Source: Microbacterium sp. Leaf151 (GTDB lineage Bacteria > Actinomycetota > Actinomycetes > Actinomycetales > Microbacteriaceae). From it: 64,000 nt of DNA. Both the position numbers and the translations under genes were made by a program. The notes under the pieces were generated by a model, which made no database searches, was not told the origin of the DNA, and saw only the letters and a list, made by a program, of their open reading frames with translations. Shown here piece by piece: positions 34,766 to 43,756 of this stretch (positions are counted from its first letter, which is position 1; the number at the start of each line of letters is the position of its first letter). The stretch spans positions 62,001 through 126,000 of the forward strand of contig NZ_LMOR01000002.1 of assembly GCF_001424225.1 (NCBI RefSeq), read 5' to 3'.

Positions 34766-35914
34766 TCAGACGCCGAGACGCAGTGGCTTGCCGGCGAGTC
34801 CACGCGGGCGCACCGCGAGGGCCGCGGCGGCGGCGTCGATCGCGCAGGCCGCGGGGTCGTCGGGGTTCGCGATGACGACCGGACGCCCGTCGTCGCCACC
34901 GGTCCGCAGGGCGGAACTCAGGGGGACGGATGCCAGCAGGGGCACGTCGTCGTACTCGCTCGAGAGGGCGCGGGCCACGGCTTCGCCGCCCCCGGCGCCG
35001 AACAGGTCGAGCAGCGTCCCGTCGGGGAGGGTCATCGCGGACATGTTCTCGATCACGCCGATGGGCCGCTGACCCGTCTGGCGCGCCACGAGGCCCGACC
35101 GGACGGCGACGTCGGCGGCGGCCGCCTGCGGGGTCGTCACGACGAGCACGTCGGCGTGGGGGAGGAGCTGGCCGACCGAGATCGCCACGTCACCCGTACC
35201 CGGAGGCATGTCGAGCAGCAACACATCGAGATCGCCGAAGAAGACGTCGGTGAGGAACTGCTGCACGGTGCGGTGCAGCATCGGACCACGCCAGGCGACC
35301 GCGCCCGCGGCGTCTTCTCCCGGGCGGCGCAGGAACATCCCTATCGAGATGACCTTCACGCCGTAGGCCACGGGCGGGAGGATGAGGTCGTCGAGCTTCG
35401 TCGGCGCCGGCGGCAGACCGTCGTCGTCGACCAGGCCGAGCAGGCCCGGGATCGAGAACCCGTGAACGTCGGCATCCACGAGTCCGACGCGTAAGCCCCG
35501 TGCTGCGAGAGCCACGGCGAGGTTGGCGGTGATCGTCGATTTGCCGACACCTCCCTTGCCGCTCGTCACCGCGATGACGCGGGTGAGCGAATCGGGGCCG
35601 AAGGGCATCTCCCGTTTGGCCCGCCCGCCCCGGAGCTTGTCGGTCAGGGCCTTGCGCTCGTCGGGCGACATCACACCGATCCGCACGTCGACGGCGTCGA
35701 TGCCCGCGACCGAGGCTGCGGCATCCCGGACATCGCGCTCGATGCGATCGGCGGCCGGGCAACCGACGATCGTCAGTGCGATCGCGACGTCGGCGGTCGA
35801 CCCGTGCACGTCGACGCCGCGCAGCATGTCGAGCTCGCCGAGCGGGCGGCGCAGCTCGGGGTCGGTGACCGCCGCGACGGCCGCGCGGACGCGCTCCGCG
35901 AGCTCGTCCGTCAC
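34766..35914 (-). CDS. mrp: Mrp/ApbC family iron-sulfur cluster carrier ATPase
   Basis: 382 aa. Residues 1-95 are a DUF59/MIP18-like domain; from ~108 is a P-loop ATPase with VIAVTSGKGGVGKSTITANL, DADVHGFSIPGLLG and LLDMPPGTGDVAISV. The usual CxxC near the C-terminus is not evident: the only C-terminal cysteine is in DPAACAIDAA. Role: loading Fe-S clusters onto client proteins. GTG 35912-35914 overlaps the DUF1003 stop, giving a mgtE-like - DUF1003 - mrp operon. Confidence 0.9.
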   Translation of the reverse strand: MTDELAERVRAAVAAVTDPELRRPLGELDMLRGVDVHGSTADVAIALTIVGCPAADRIERDVRDAAASVAGIDAVDVRIGVMSPDERKALTDKLRGGRAKREMPFGPDSLTRVIAVTSGKGGVGKSTITANLAVALAARGLRVGLVDADVHGFSIPGLLGLVDDDGLPPAPTKLDDLILPPVAYGVKVISIGMFLRRPGEDAAGAVAWRGPMLHRTVQQFLTDVFFGDLDVLLLDMPPGTGDVAISVGQLLPHADVLVVTTPQAAAADVAVRSGLVARQTGQRPIGVIENMSAMTLPDGTLLDLFGAGGGEAVARALSSEYDDVPLLASVPLSSALRTGGDDGRPVVIANPDDPAACAIDAAAAALAVRPRGLAGKPLRLGV

Positions 35915-36438
35915 GAGCCGGACCGCGAGTGCTCGTCGTGTTCGTCGAGACGCTCGAGGGCGGCTTTGAGCTCGGCGCGCAGGGTGTCTTTCGTGATGAC
36001 CTCGTCGGTCAGGTCGCGCACGGCCATCCGCAGCGCGACGATCTCACGAGCGAGGTACTCGGTGTCGGCGAGGTTGCGTTCGGAGCGTTGGCGGTCCTGC
36101 TCGATCTGCACGCGGTCGCGGTCGTCCTGTCGGTTCTGGGCGAGCAGGATGAGAGGGGCTGCGTACGACGCCTGCAGCGAGAGCACGAGCGTCAGGGCGG
36201 TGAAGCCGATCGCCGCCGAGTCGAAGCGCAGCTCTTCGGGTGCGAAAGAGTTGAAGGCCATCCACACGACGCAGAAGAGCGTGAGCGAGAGCAGGAAGGT
36301 GGGCGTGCCCATCGCGCGGGCGACCCACTCGGTGAAGCGCCCGAAACGGTCGCGGGACGGCTGCGGGGCGCGCGGGGCGAGAACCCCTGTGCGCCCACGG
36401 GGTGCGTCGAGGGCGGGACGTCGGTTCGTGCGTGCCAT
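35911..36438 (-). CDS. DUF1003 membrane protein
   Basis: 175 aa. Two membrane helices (TPTFLLSLTLFCVVWMAFNS and GFTALTLVLSLQASYAAPLI) followed by the DUF1003 signature LILLAQNRQDDRDRVQIEQD and a long charged coiled-coil tail. Middle gene of the three-gene operon: it starts at TGATG overlapping the CBS protein stop and ends overlapping mrp. Function not established in any family member I know. Confidence 0.9.
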   Translation of the reverse strand: MARTNRRPALDAPRGRTGVLAPRAPQPSRDRFGRFTEWVARAMGTPTFLLSLTLFCVVWMAFNSFAPEELRFDSAAIGFTALTLVLSLQASYAAPLILLAQNRQDDRDRVQIEQDRQRSERNLADTEYLAREIVALRMAVRDLTDEVITKDTLRAELKAALERLDEHDEHSRSGS

Positions 36439-37757
36439 CAGCGCCTCCTCGGGGTGTGCGGGACCTGGGTGGGGATGCTCCGCGTCGCGAGCTGCCTCGT
36501 GGTGGTCTTGGGTGTGGGATCGTCACCGTCGTGCGTGCGCCAGTCGTCGGGCAGCAGGTAGTCGAGCACGTCGTCGACGCTGACGCAGCCGACGAGGCGA
36601 TGCGCCTGGTCGACCACGGGCAGCGACACGAGGTTGTAGCTGGCGAGCAGGCGCGCGACCTCGGCCGCGGTGGCGTCGGCGGGAACGGGCTCGAGGGTGT
36701 CGTCGATGATCGCGCCGAGTCGCTCGTGCGGCGGGTAGCGCAGCATCCGCTGGAAGTGCACCGTTCCCAGGAGCCGCCCGGTGGGCGTCTCGTACGGCGG
36801 GAGGGTGATGAACACGGATGCCGCGAGTGCGGGGTGCAGCTCGTGACGGCGGATGAGGGCGAGAGCCTCGGCCACCGTGGCATCCGCCGACAGCACGATG
36901 GGCTCGGGCGTCATGAGGCCACCGGCGGTGTCGGGCCCGTACTGCAGAAGGGCGCGCACGTCGTCGGCCTCGTCGGGCTCCATCAGCTCGAGCAGCTGTT
37001 CGGAGCGGGACTCGGGGAGCTGACCGAGGAGGTCGGCCGCGTCGTCGGGCTCCATGGCATCCAGGATGTCGGCGGCACGCTCGTCGCCTAGCTGTTCGAG
37101 GATGTGCACCTGCTCGTCTTCGGGCATCTCTTCGAGAGCGTCGGCGAGGCGGTCGTCGCTGAGCTCCTCCGCCACCTCGATCAGACGCTCCTCGGGCAGG
37201 TCGAGGAGGGTGTTGGCGAGATCGGCGGGCTTGAGCTCGGAGTAGGTTGCGACGAGCTGTTCGGCGGACTGCGCTTCGCCGGGCGTCTGGTTCTCGCGCA
37301 CCTCACCCCAGGCGGCGAACGTCGTCGCCCCCTTGGCGAACGGGGAGGCGCTCGTGCGGGGGCGACGCAGGAACAGCTGGCCTACGTCCCATTCGCCGAG
37401 GCGGTTGCGCTCGATCGCGACGTCTTCGATCACCGCGCTGCCGGAGCCGTCGACGAGGCTCACGCGGCGCCCGAGCATCTCGGCCATCACACGCACTTCG
37501 CCACCGCGCTGCTGGAAGCGGCGCACGTTGATGAGGCCGGTCGTGATGACCTGACCCGACTGGATGGAGGTGACGCGCCCGATGGACACGAACACATGTC
37601 GACGGCCGGGGATCTCGACGACGAGCCCCACGACGCGCGGCGCCGCCGACGCGCGGTAGATCACCACGACGTCGCGCACCTTGCCCAGACGGTCTCCCGC
37701 CGGGTCGAACACCGTGCAGCCCGTCAAACGGGCGACGAAAACCCTCTGCGTGCTCAC
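36438..37757 (-). CDS. PRC-barrel / MgtE N-domain / CBS-pair protein lacking the Mg channel
   Basis: 439 aa. Residues ~5-160 have PRC-barrel-like repeats (GDRLGKVRDVVVIYR, GSAVIEDVAIERNRLGEWDV); ~170-300 is an MgtE N-terminal domain made of helical repeats (LLDLPEERLIEVAEELSDDR, ILDAMEPDDAADLLGQLPES); ~305-415 is a CBS pair (YGPDTAGGLMTPEPIVLSAD, LVGCVSVDDVLDYLLPDDWR). The five-helix channel of MgtE is absent, so it is a soluble sensor-like protein, perhaps of Mg or nucleotide. First gene of the operon with DUF1003 and mrp. Confidence 0.88.
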   Translation of the reverse strand: MSTQRVFVARLTGCTVFDPAGDRLGKVRDVVVIYRASAAPRVVGLVVEIPGRRHVFVSIGRVTSIQSGQVITTGLINVRRFQQRGGEVRVMAEMLGRRVSLVDGSGSAVIEDVAIERNRLGEWDVGQLFLRRPRTSASPFAKGATTFAAWGEVRENQTPGEAQSAEQLVATYSELKPADLANTLLDLPEERLIEVAEELSDDRLADALEEMPEDEQVHILEQLGDERAADILDAMEPDDAADLLGQLPESRSEQLLELMEPDEADDVRALLQYGPDTAGGLMTPEPIVLSADATVAEALALIRRHELHPALAASVFITLPPYETPTGRLLGTVHFQRMLRYPPHERLGAIIDDTLEPVPADATAAEVARLLASYNLVSLPVVDQAHRLVGCVSVDDVLDYLLPDDWRTHDGDDPTPKTTTRQLATRSIPTQVPHTPRRR

Positions 37758-37816
37758 CGGTCCAGCGTAGTCCGCAGGTCTTGGTGAACACCTCGGGAAC
37801 GGTCAGGCGCGCGTGA

Positions 37817-37822
37817 CAGGAT
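37817..37822 (+). promoter_or_regulatory. -10 (CAGGAT), leaderless
   Basis: CAGGAT, 6 nt, ATG 37829; one mismatch to TANNNT. Confidence 0.4.
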
Positions 37823-37828
37823 GGTGAA

Positions 37829-38644
37829 ATGAGTATGTTCGCGCAGCGTCCGGGTGCCGGGCGCGACGACGTCGGCGAGAAGATCGCTTCGTTTCCGACG
37901 TACGAGCAGGCGCAGAAGACGGTCTCGTCGCTGATCGCCGGCGAAGTTCCCGCGCGCGACATCGCCATCGTCGGGTCGGGACTGCGGTCGATCGAGCGCA
38001 TCACCGGCAAGCTCGGCTACGCGACCGCCGCCCGCTCAGGCGCCCTGAACGGCCTCATGCTCGGTCTGCTCTTCGCGTTCATCTTCGTCCTCGGGACCCC
38101 GACCGTGCAGATCTCCGCCTTCGTCGGCGTGCTGCTGGTCGGAATGGCGCTCGGCATGCTGCTGAGCCTGGGCACCTACTCGATCGTGCGCCGTCGTCGT
38201 GATTTCGCGTCGGTCATGCAGGTCGCCGCCGACCACTACGACGTGTGCGTCGCTGCGGGCAGTGTGCACAAGGCTCGGGGCATCGTCGGACCCACGGGAG
38301 CGCCGCGCACTGTCGTGTCACGACCCGCTCCGGATGACGCAGCGCCGCCGCGATACGGCGAGCGTGTGGCGCCGGGGACCGAGGCCCCCGCGGTCGCACC
38401 TCGGCCTCCGGTCACCGCTCCCGTCGGCGAAGCCGGGCCGCCGCAGTATGGGGAACGCGTGTCGCCGCGGGGCGATGCCCCGGCCGCTCCGCCGCGCCCG
38501 CCGGCCCCCACGGCGTCTCCCGCCTCGTCACCCGCTCCGGCCGGTGAGGAGCCGCCCCGGTACGGTGAGCGCGTGACGCCGTCGCCCCGCGGGGACGACG
38601 ACGCCCAAGCCGCCGACGGCGGCTCCACGCCACCCTCCCGGTGA
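37829..38644 (+). CDS. General-stress-like membrane protein with PPxYGERV repeats
   Basis: 271 aa. Residues 15-60 resemble the general stress 17M-like domain (IASFPTYEQAQKTVSSLIAG, IAIVGSGLRSIERITGKLGY). Two membrane helices follow at ~75-115. The C-terminal 110 residues are disordered, Pro/Ala rich, and hold three copies of PP(R/Q)YGERV(A/S/T)P at about 172, 205 and 243. The end overlaps the next gene by 4 bp. The family occurs beside the mgtE-like/mrp genes in mycobacteria (Rv1234, from memory). Role unknown. Confidence 0.8.
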   Translation: MSMFAQRPGAGRDDVGEKIASFPTYEQAQKTVSSLIAGEVPARDIAIVGSGLRSIERITGKLGYATAARSGALNGLMLGLLFAFIFVLGTPTVQISAFVGVLLVGMALGMLLSLGTYSIVRRRRDFASVMQVAADHYDVCVAAGSVHKARGIVGPTGAPRTVVSRPAPDDAAPPRYGERVAPGTEAPAVAPRPPVTAPVGEAGPPQYGERVSPRGDAPAAPPRPPAPTASPASSPAPAGEEPPRYGERVTPSPRGDDDAQAADGGSTPPSR

Positions 38645-39312
38645 GCACCCAGTCCGTCCGCATCCCCGTCACTCTGTCGACGGGCGCCTCCGAGGTGTCG
38701 GGGCTGTGGGCACGGGCGCAATCGCCGGCGGCGCCGACGATCGCCCTGGCTCACGGAGCGGGCGCGGGCATGGAGCATCCGTTCCTCGCCGGGTTGGCGG
38801 ACGCCCTGGTGGCGGACGGTGTGTCAGTGTTGCGCTTCGTCTTCCCCTACGTCGAGGCCGGACGCCGTATGCCCGGACCCGCGGCTCACGCCGTCGCGAC
38901 GTGGGCGGGCGTGCAGGCGTGGCTCGGCGCAGCGGCCCCCGGTCGTTGGGCTGCCGTGGGCAAGTCGTACGGCGGGCGGATGGCGTCGGTCGCGTGCGCC
39001 GAGGACGTCATCGCCCCCGCAGCGCTGGTCTATCTGGGTTACCCCCTGCACCCGCCCGGCCGGCCCGACAAGCCGCGGCGTGAGCATCTGCCCGCCATCG
39101 CGGTTCCGCAGCTGTTCGTCGAGGGGGAGAACGACCCGTTCATCGATCCGAGGGCGCAGTTCGATGAGGTCGTGGCCTCGTGCCAGGATGCCCGGGTGCA
39201 CTGGGTCGTCGGCGGCAACCACTCGTTCGAGGTGAAGGGCGCGCGGCGGCCCGCGTACGAGATCGGCGCGGGACTGGCGCCGGTGGTGGGGGAGTTCGTT
39301 CGCGGGGTGTGA
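38641..39312 (+). CDS. Alpha/beta hydrolase of the KANL3/Tex30 type
   Basis: 223 aa. Oxyanion region LAHGAGAGMEHPFLAGLADA, nucleophile elbow VGKSYGGRMAS (Ser), acid in EGENDPFID and His in GGNHSFEVKG. The dienelactone-hydrolase-like fold with GAGAGM is that of KANL3/Tex30 proteins; substrate unknown. GTG 38641 overlaps the previous stop, so it is co-transcribed with the repeat protein. Only 9 bp separate its stop from the convergent lipoprotein gene. Confidence 0.82.
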   Translation: MSTQSVRIPVTLSTGASEVSGLWARAQSPAAPTIALAHGAGAGMEHPFLAGLADALVADGVSVLRFVFPYVEAGRRMPGPAAHAVATWAGVQAWLGAAAPGRWAAVGKSYGGRMASVACAEDVIAPAALVYLGYPLHPPGRPDKPRREHLPAIAVPQLFVEGENDPFIDPRAQFDEVVASCQDARVHWVVGGNHSFEVKGARRPAYEIGAGLAPVVGEFVRGV

Positions 39313-39321
39313 GGGATGTTT

Positions 39322-39831
39322 CTACCGCCCGCGGCCACCCGGTGACTCGCGAGATCGGGTGTCATCGGGGAGGAGGCCGCAGCGAGAGATCGCAAGGAGT
39401 TCGACGGCCGGGCGGTCGCCCGCCAACGCGTCCTCGACGCTGACGGTGACGCCCAGGGGCTTGTAAAGCACGTCTACGTTCGCGAACGAAACCTCGATCT
39501 GCGTGTCGCGTACCTCCCAGTCTTCGCCCAGCAGGCCGGGCAGCGTCTCGATGAATGCGTCGATATCGAAACCTTCCGGGACATAAACGAACCAGTGCCC
39601 TGTGAAGAATGCTCCCTTGCGATTCGACAAGAGCAACGGGTCGCCGCACGAGTACGGCTCGCCCTCGGGCTGAGGTGCCACCTCCTTCGGGTCGGGGATG
39701 ACTGCCACGACCCGATCAAGGGAGGAAACCACTTCTTCCCGGACGGTGTCATAGGTCGGTTCGTTCACGCCACATCCTCCGAGTCCGAGCACGGCTGCCA
39801 GTGCCAGGATGGCGCTGACTCTACGTTTCAT
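39322..39831 (-). CDS. Lipoprotein (cassette B, gene 3)
   Basis: 169 aa. Signal peptide with lipobox LGGC (Cys20); other cysteines Cys62 (in YSCGDP) and Cys151 (in SRCGLLP). Same length class, same gene position and the same S-x-C-x-x-L-P at 149-155 as the lipoprotein at 5441-5935, although overall similarity by eye is low. It overlaps the hydrolase gene by 4 bp. Membrane-anchored partner or immunity factor is inferred; not a recognised family. Confidence 0.8.
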   Translation of the reverse strand: MKRRVSAILALAAVLGLGGCGVNEPTYDTVREEVVSSLDRVVAVIPDPKEVAPQPEGEPYSCGDPLLLSNRKGAFFTGHWFVYVPEGFDIDAFIETLPGLLGEDWEVRDTQIEVSFANVDVLYKPLGVTVSVEDALAGDRPAVELLAISRCGLLPDDTRSRESPGGRGR

Positions 39832-41534
39832 GCCGTTGCCTCCTTCAAGATCTTCTTGACGAAACGGAGCACGTCCCCGTTCACATTCTCGTCGTTGCTC
39901 ATCAGAGCGTTGTGGTGGTCCACACTGTCCTTAATCACGAGGGGCGACGCGCCGGCGAGCTTCCACGGGTCGAATCCTGGCAGTCCGGTATCGACGACCT
40001 GCACTCCTGGGAAGCTTTCGGGGGCGATGTCGAAACCCACGTACCCGAGGCGTTGGCCGGCGTAGTAGCGGTTGATGTCGTCCGGACTCTGCGCGGCGTA
40101 GTAAGCGGTTTCAGAGGAGGGGACATACGGACCCACAGCTCCGACAGAGGCCGCCATGAACCTGGAATCGACTGTCCCGCCGTAGCGCTCGGCTGCACTC
40201 CCGACCGCCCCCGCATATGAGTGCTCGTAGCTCATGGTCCATAGGTCGGGGCGCGCGGCTGAGACCCCTCGAATGAAGTTTGCGTACTCGGGCGCCCTAT
40301 TCGCGGCGAAGGTGTTGAGCTGCGGTCCGTCGAGCAGAAGCGGACTGAGCTGCGGCATTGGACCGGTCATCACGGTGAACGACACCACCGAGCCCGAGCC
40401 TTCGCGCACCTGCCACTCACCGAAGCCTGTGACGTGGTTTCCGTCGTAGAAGGAGTCGGCCGTCGTATTGGTACCCGGCACGACGAACAGCGCTGATTTT
40501 GCGCTAGACGGATCCCCCGACATCTCGATGAGCGAGCCGTGGTCGGGGTCCCACGCGTACAACTGCTTCTGTGTTGCCATCACAGCTTCGAAGTACGCCA
40601 CCTCCCGATCGATTGCGTCGAGGTCTGCGGAGGGCACGAAGCGTCGCGGCGCGTCACCTGAACCGGGACGACCGAGCGCGCGGTCGCGTTTCGCGCGGAG
40701 CTCGGTCAGGTGGCCTGCGGCGCGGGCACGGTTGGCCGCGACGCGATCGGCGAGGGCGACGCCGTCGAGGTTGCCGATCAGGGCGGGGACCCCCGCGACG
40801 AGCGCGGCCGCGACGCTGGGGGACAGGCTCGCCCACCATGTCGCCACGGCCTCCGGCTGGCCGCGTCGGATGATGGCTGGCCACTCCGGGTGCTCGCGCA
40901 GCAGGCGTGCCGCATCGGCACCGTCGCGGCGGGCGAGACGGTGAAGGAGGGGGAGCGCTGCTTCGTCGACGAGCGACCTCGATGGCGCAGCCAGTGCGAC
41001 CTCATCAGCGGGGAGGTCGCGGGTGAGGGTCCATGAGACGTCGGGGATCGCGCGCAGTGTCGCAGCGCATGCGCGTGCTGCGGCATCCCATCCATCGATC
41101 AGGGCGGCGCAATCTCGGCGGAATTCGGCTTGTCGTTCGTCGTGCGCGATGTCGTCGAGACGCCGACCGAAGTCGTCGCTCGCCTCGGGGAGGGAGAGGC
41201 TCGAGGTTGCCGTCTGCTCGCGAAGTCGTTCGATCAGGGCGTCGCGTCGGCGGTTCGTCGCCTCGAGTTCGTCGGCGAGCGTCTCGATCGCTGCTCGCGC
41301 GCCGCGCAGGCCCGTATGGATCTCGGCGGCGGCAGGATCGAGTGGACGCAGGCTCTGCTGCAGCGCGGTCGCTTCGGGTGCCCGGTACACACTCGACAGC
41401 AGCCCCCAGGTGAACAGGATCCGATCGGCCGATGGTTTCGTGGCGGATCCCGCGGCCTCGACGGACATGGCGAGTCGACGCAGCTCGCCGGGATCGGCGG
41501 GGCAGACGGGGACGTCGTCGATCGAGGGGGTCAT
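39828..41534 (-). CDS. Large WXG-like/alpha-beta hydrolase (DUF1023-like) protein (cassette B, gene 2)
   Basis: 568 aa, diverged copy of the 3717-5444 product. N-terminal helical half contains ATWWASLSPS at 231-240, VPALIGNLDGVALADRVAAN at 249-268. The hydrolase half starts with FVVPGTNTTADSFYDG at 350-365; the nucleophile region is MSYEHSYAGAVGSAAERYGG with Ser439, so the elbow is EHSYAG rather than GxSxG; a His pair occurs in DSVDHHNAL near the C-terminus. No signal peptide. Overlaps both neighbours by 4 bp. Export by Type VII with the small partner is inferred. Confidence 0.75.
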   Translation of the reverse strand: MTPSIDDVPVCPADPGELRRLAMSVEAAGSATKPSADRILFTWGLLSSVYRAPEATALQQSLRPLDPAAAEIHTGLRGARAAIETLADELEATNRRRDALIERLREQTATSSLSLPEASDDFGRRLDDIAHDERQAEFRRDCAALIDGWDAAARACAATLRAIPDVSWTLTRDLPADEVALAAPSRSLVDEAALPLLHRLARRDGADAARLLREHPEWPAIIRRGQPEAVATWWASLSPSVAAALVAGVPALIGNLDGVALADRVAANRARAAGHLTELRAKRDRALGRPGSGDAPRRFVPSADLDAIDREVAYFEAVMATQKQLYAWDPDHGSLIEMSGDPSSAKSALFVVPGTNTTADSFYDGNHVTGFGEWQVREGSGSVVSFTVMTGPMPQLSPLLLDGPQLNTFAANRAPEYANFIRGVSAARPDLWTMSYEHSYAGAVGSAAERYGGTVDSRFMAASVGAVGPYVPSSETAYYAAQSPDDINRYYAGQRLGYVGFDIAPESFPGVQVVDTGLPGFDPWKLAGASPLVIKDSVDHHNALMSNDENVNGDVLRFVKKILKEATA

Positions 41535-41878
41535 GGACGCGCCCGCCCGAACCGCGCCGGATCGAACGGCGCCGGGTCGGGGTCGGTGCGCGACGTCGTC
41601 GAGGCCATCTCGTCGTCTGCCTCGACGTACGCGAGGATGACCGATCGGAGGGTCGTAAGGGCTGACCGACCCCGCGACACGATTCCGCGCGACAACTCGA
41701 CCCGAGCGTGCGTGACCTCGTCGAACGCCGCTCGCGCAGACGGAAGGCCGCCGAGCGCGCCGCTCAGCGCCTCGACAGCATCACGCAGTGCGCGGGAGCG
41801 ATCGAGGGCGTCGTCGAGGGCGAGACGGACACGATCGGCGATGCCGATGATCTCATCGGGCTGCACGGAGAACGACAT
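41531..41878 (-). CDS. Small WXG100-like helical protein (cassette B, gene 1)
   Basis: 115 aa, all-helical, without signal peptide. C-terminal Tyr84-Val-Glu-Ala-Asp88 matches the YxxxD Type VII export signal; a disordered acidic-Pro tail follows. It corresponds to the 112-aa protein at 3382-3720 in size, motif position and gene order. The start ATG 41876-41878 is preceded by TAGCAT exactly 6 nt upstream. No Trp is present, so the classical W-x-G turn is absent (residues 40-44 read GALGG). Confidence 0.75.
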   Translation of the reverse strand: MSFSVQPDEIIGIADRVRLALDDALDRSRALRDAVEALSGALGGLPSARAAFDEVTHARVELSRGIVSRGRSALTTLRSVILAYVEADDEMASTTSRTDPDPAPFDPARFGRARP

Positions 41879-41884
41879 CCCCGG

Positions 41885-41890
41885 ATGCTA
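41885..41890 (-). promoter_or_regulatory. -10 hexamer TAGCAT, leaderless promoter of cassette B
   Basis: On the minus strand TAGCAT, 6 nt, ATG 41878: the same geometry as the cassette A promoter. Confidence 0.58.
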
Positions 41891-41974
41891 ATGAAGACGA
41901 CCGCGCGCCCGTTTCCCGCCTGTGGATAACGGCCCGGAATTCACCATCGCGCTCGCCCGAAGACGAACGCGGGA

Positions 41975-43756
41975 TCAGCGTCCGGCGGCGTATCCCTGCG
42001 CACCCCGCGGGTTGGCAGCGGCCCACAAGACACCGTCGACATCGCGCCCGACCGCGGTCACACGCCCGAGCGACCAGTCGCCCGTGCGGCGCACGCGGTG
42101 ACCACGCGCTTCGAGGGCGGCGATCACCTCGTCGCCGAGGCGATCCTCGACCGTCGCGCCCGCCGGCATCCAGGTGCGCGGCCAGAACGAGTCGATGAGC
42201 GCGGTCGTGTTGAGCGTCGGCGCGTCAATCGCCTGCTGGCCGGAGTACCCGCCGACCAGCAGACGCAGCAGGACAGGCAGCTGCCACTGGTCCTGCTGGT
42301 CGCCGCCGGGTGAGCCCATCGCGATCACCTCCGCGCCCCGCGTCAGCACGGTGGGTGTCAGCGTGGTGCGCGGTCGTCGGCCCGGTTCGAGGGATGCCGG
42401 GTGACCCGGCGTGAGCCACGTCGCCTGCAGCCGCGTACCCAGGCAGAACCCCAGTGAGGGCACCGTCGGCGACGACTGCAGCCAACCGCCCGACGGGGTC
42501 GCCGACACGGCGTTGCCCCACCGGTCGATCACGTCGATGTGGCAGGTGTCTCCGCGCGTCTGCCCCGAACGGTCGACGGTCGGCTCGCCCGTCGACCCGT
42601 CGACCCCGACCGCGTCGGTACGAAGCGGAGGGAGACGCGGTGGTCGTCCGTCGGGCGATCCGGGGCGCAGGTCGGTCGAGGCCTCGGGACCGATGAGCGT
42701 TCGCCGCGCGGCGATGTAGTCGTCGTCGAGCAGGGCGTCGATGTCGACGGCTCCGTCCGTATCGCCGAACCACGCGTCGCGATCGGCGTACGCGAGCTTC
42801 TGGGCCTCGAGCAGAAGGTGCGCACCGTCGACCGTCGCGGGGTCGAGGTGCGTGTCGTCGGCATCACCGATGAGGCGCAGCGTCTGCAGCAGGGCGGGGC
42901 CCTGCGACCACATGCCGGCCTTGTAGACGTCCCACCCGCGGAATCGAACGGTCACGGCGGGCTCGTACCCTGCACGCCACTGGGCGAAGTCGTCGGCGTC
43001 GAGGACGCCGGGATGATCGCGGCCGTCGGCGTGCCGGTGCGGACGCCGGATGAACGCCGCCGCCTCGGGCAGCACCTCGGTCATCCACCGCGATCGCGCC
43101 GCGTCGATGCGTGCCTCGCGGTCCGGCGCGTCGAATCCGGCGGCGACGAGACCGTCGAGGACGTCCGCCCACGCCGGGTTCTTCAGGACCGTGTCGGGCG
43201 CCGGCGGCGAGCCGGTCGGCATCCACCGCTCCGCCGATGTCGGCCAGTGCGCGCGGAACAGGTCGGCGACCCGCGCGATCGTGGCCGCGGCCCCCGCGAC
43301 GAGCGGATGTCCGTCACGGGCATAGCCGATGGCGTAGGCGATCGCGTCGGCGAGCTCCCACGTGCCGTGATCGCGCAGGAGCAGCAACCACGCATCGACG
43401 GCGCCGGGAACGGCGGCGGACAGGCCGCCCGCTCCGGGCACGAGGTCGAGACCGCGCGAGCGGAAGTGGTCGATGCTCGCGGCCGCGGGCGCCGGGCCCT
43501 GGCCCATCAGAACCTGGGGGCGGTCTTCTCCCGCCGGCCGGATCAGGGCGACGAGATCGCCACCCGGGCCGTTCAGATGCGGCTCGACGACGTGCAGCAC
43601 GAACGCCCCGGCGACGGCGGCGTCGAACGCGTTTCCCCCGCGCTCGAGCACCGCCTGGGCGGTCGCCGTGGCCGTCCAGTGCGTAGACGCCGACATGCCG
43701 AAAGTGCCCCGCAGGGTCGGACGCGTGGTGAAGGATGCCGGTGGCGTGAACGTCAT
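41975..43756 (-). CDS. Gamma-glutamyltransferase family protein
   Basis: 593 aa Ntn hydrolase. The self-cleavage site is GDTCHIDVIDRWGNAVSATPS-like, with Thr404 as predicted new N-terminal nucleophile (GDTCHIDVIDRWGNAVSAT); upstream are THWTATATAQAVLERGGNAF and FVLHVVEPHLNGPGGD. No signal peptide, so it may act in the cytosol on gamma-glutamyl or acyl compounds, as many actinobacterial relatives. ATG 43754-43756 overlaps the aminopeptidase stop by 4 bp. The frame continues open to 44110 but is not family-like there. Confidence 0.88.
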   Translation of the reverse strand: MTFTPPASFTTRPTLRGTFGMSASTHWTATATAQAVLERGGNAFDAAVAGAFVLHVVEPHLNGPGGDLVALIRPAGEDRPQVLMGQGPAPAAASIDHFRSRGLDLVPGAGGLSAAVPGAVDAWLLLLRDHGTWELADAIAYAIGYARDGHPLVAGAAATIARVADLFRAHWPTSAERWMPTGSPPAPDTVLKNPAWADVLDGLVAAGFDAPDREARIDAARSRWMTEVLPEAAAFIRRPHRHADGRDHPGVLDADDFAQWRAGYEPAVTVRFRGWDVYKAGMWSQGPALLQTLRLIGDADDTHLDPATVDGAHLLLEAQKLAYADRDAWFGDTDGAVDIDALLDDDYIAARRTLIGPEASTDLRPGSPDGRPPRLPPLRTDAVGVDGSTGEPTVDRSGQTRGDTCHIDVIDRWGNAVSATPSGGWLQSSPTVPSLGFCLGTRLQATWLTPGHPASLEPGRRPRTTLTPTVLTRGAEVIAMGSPGGDQQDQWQLPVLLRLLVGGYSGQQAIDAPTLNTTALIDSFWPRTWMPAGATVEDRLGDEVIAALEARGHRVRRTGDWSLGRVTAVGRDVDGVLWAAANPRGAQGYAAGR

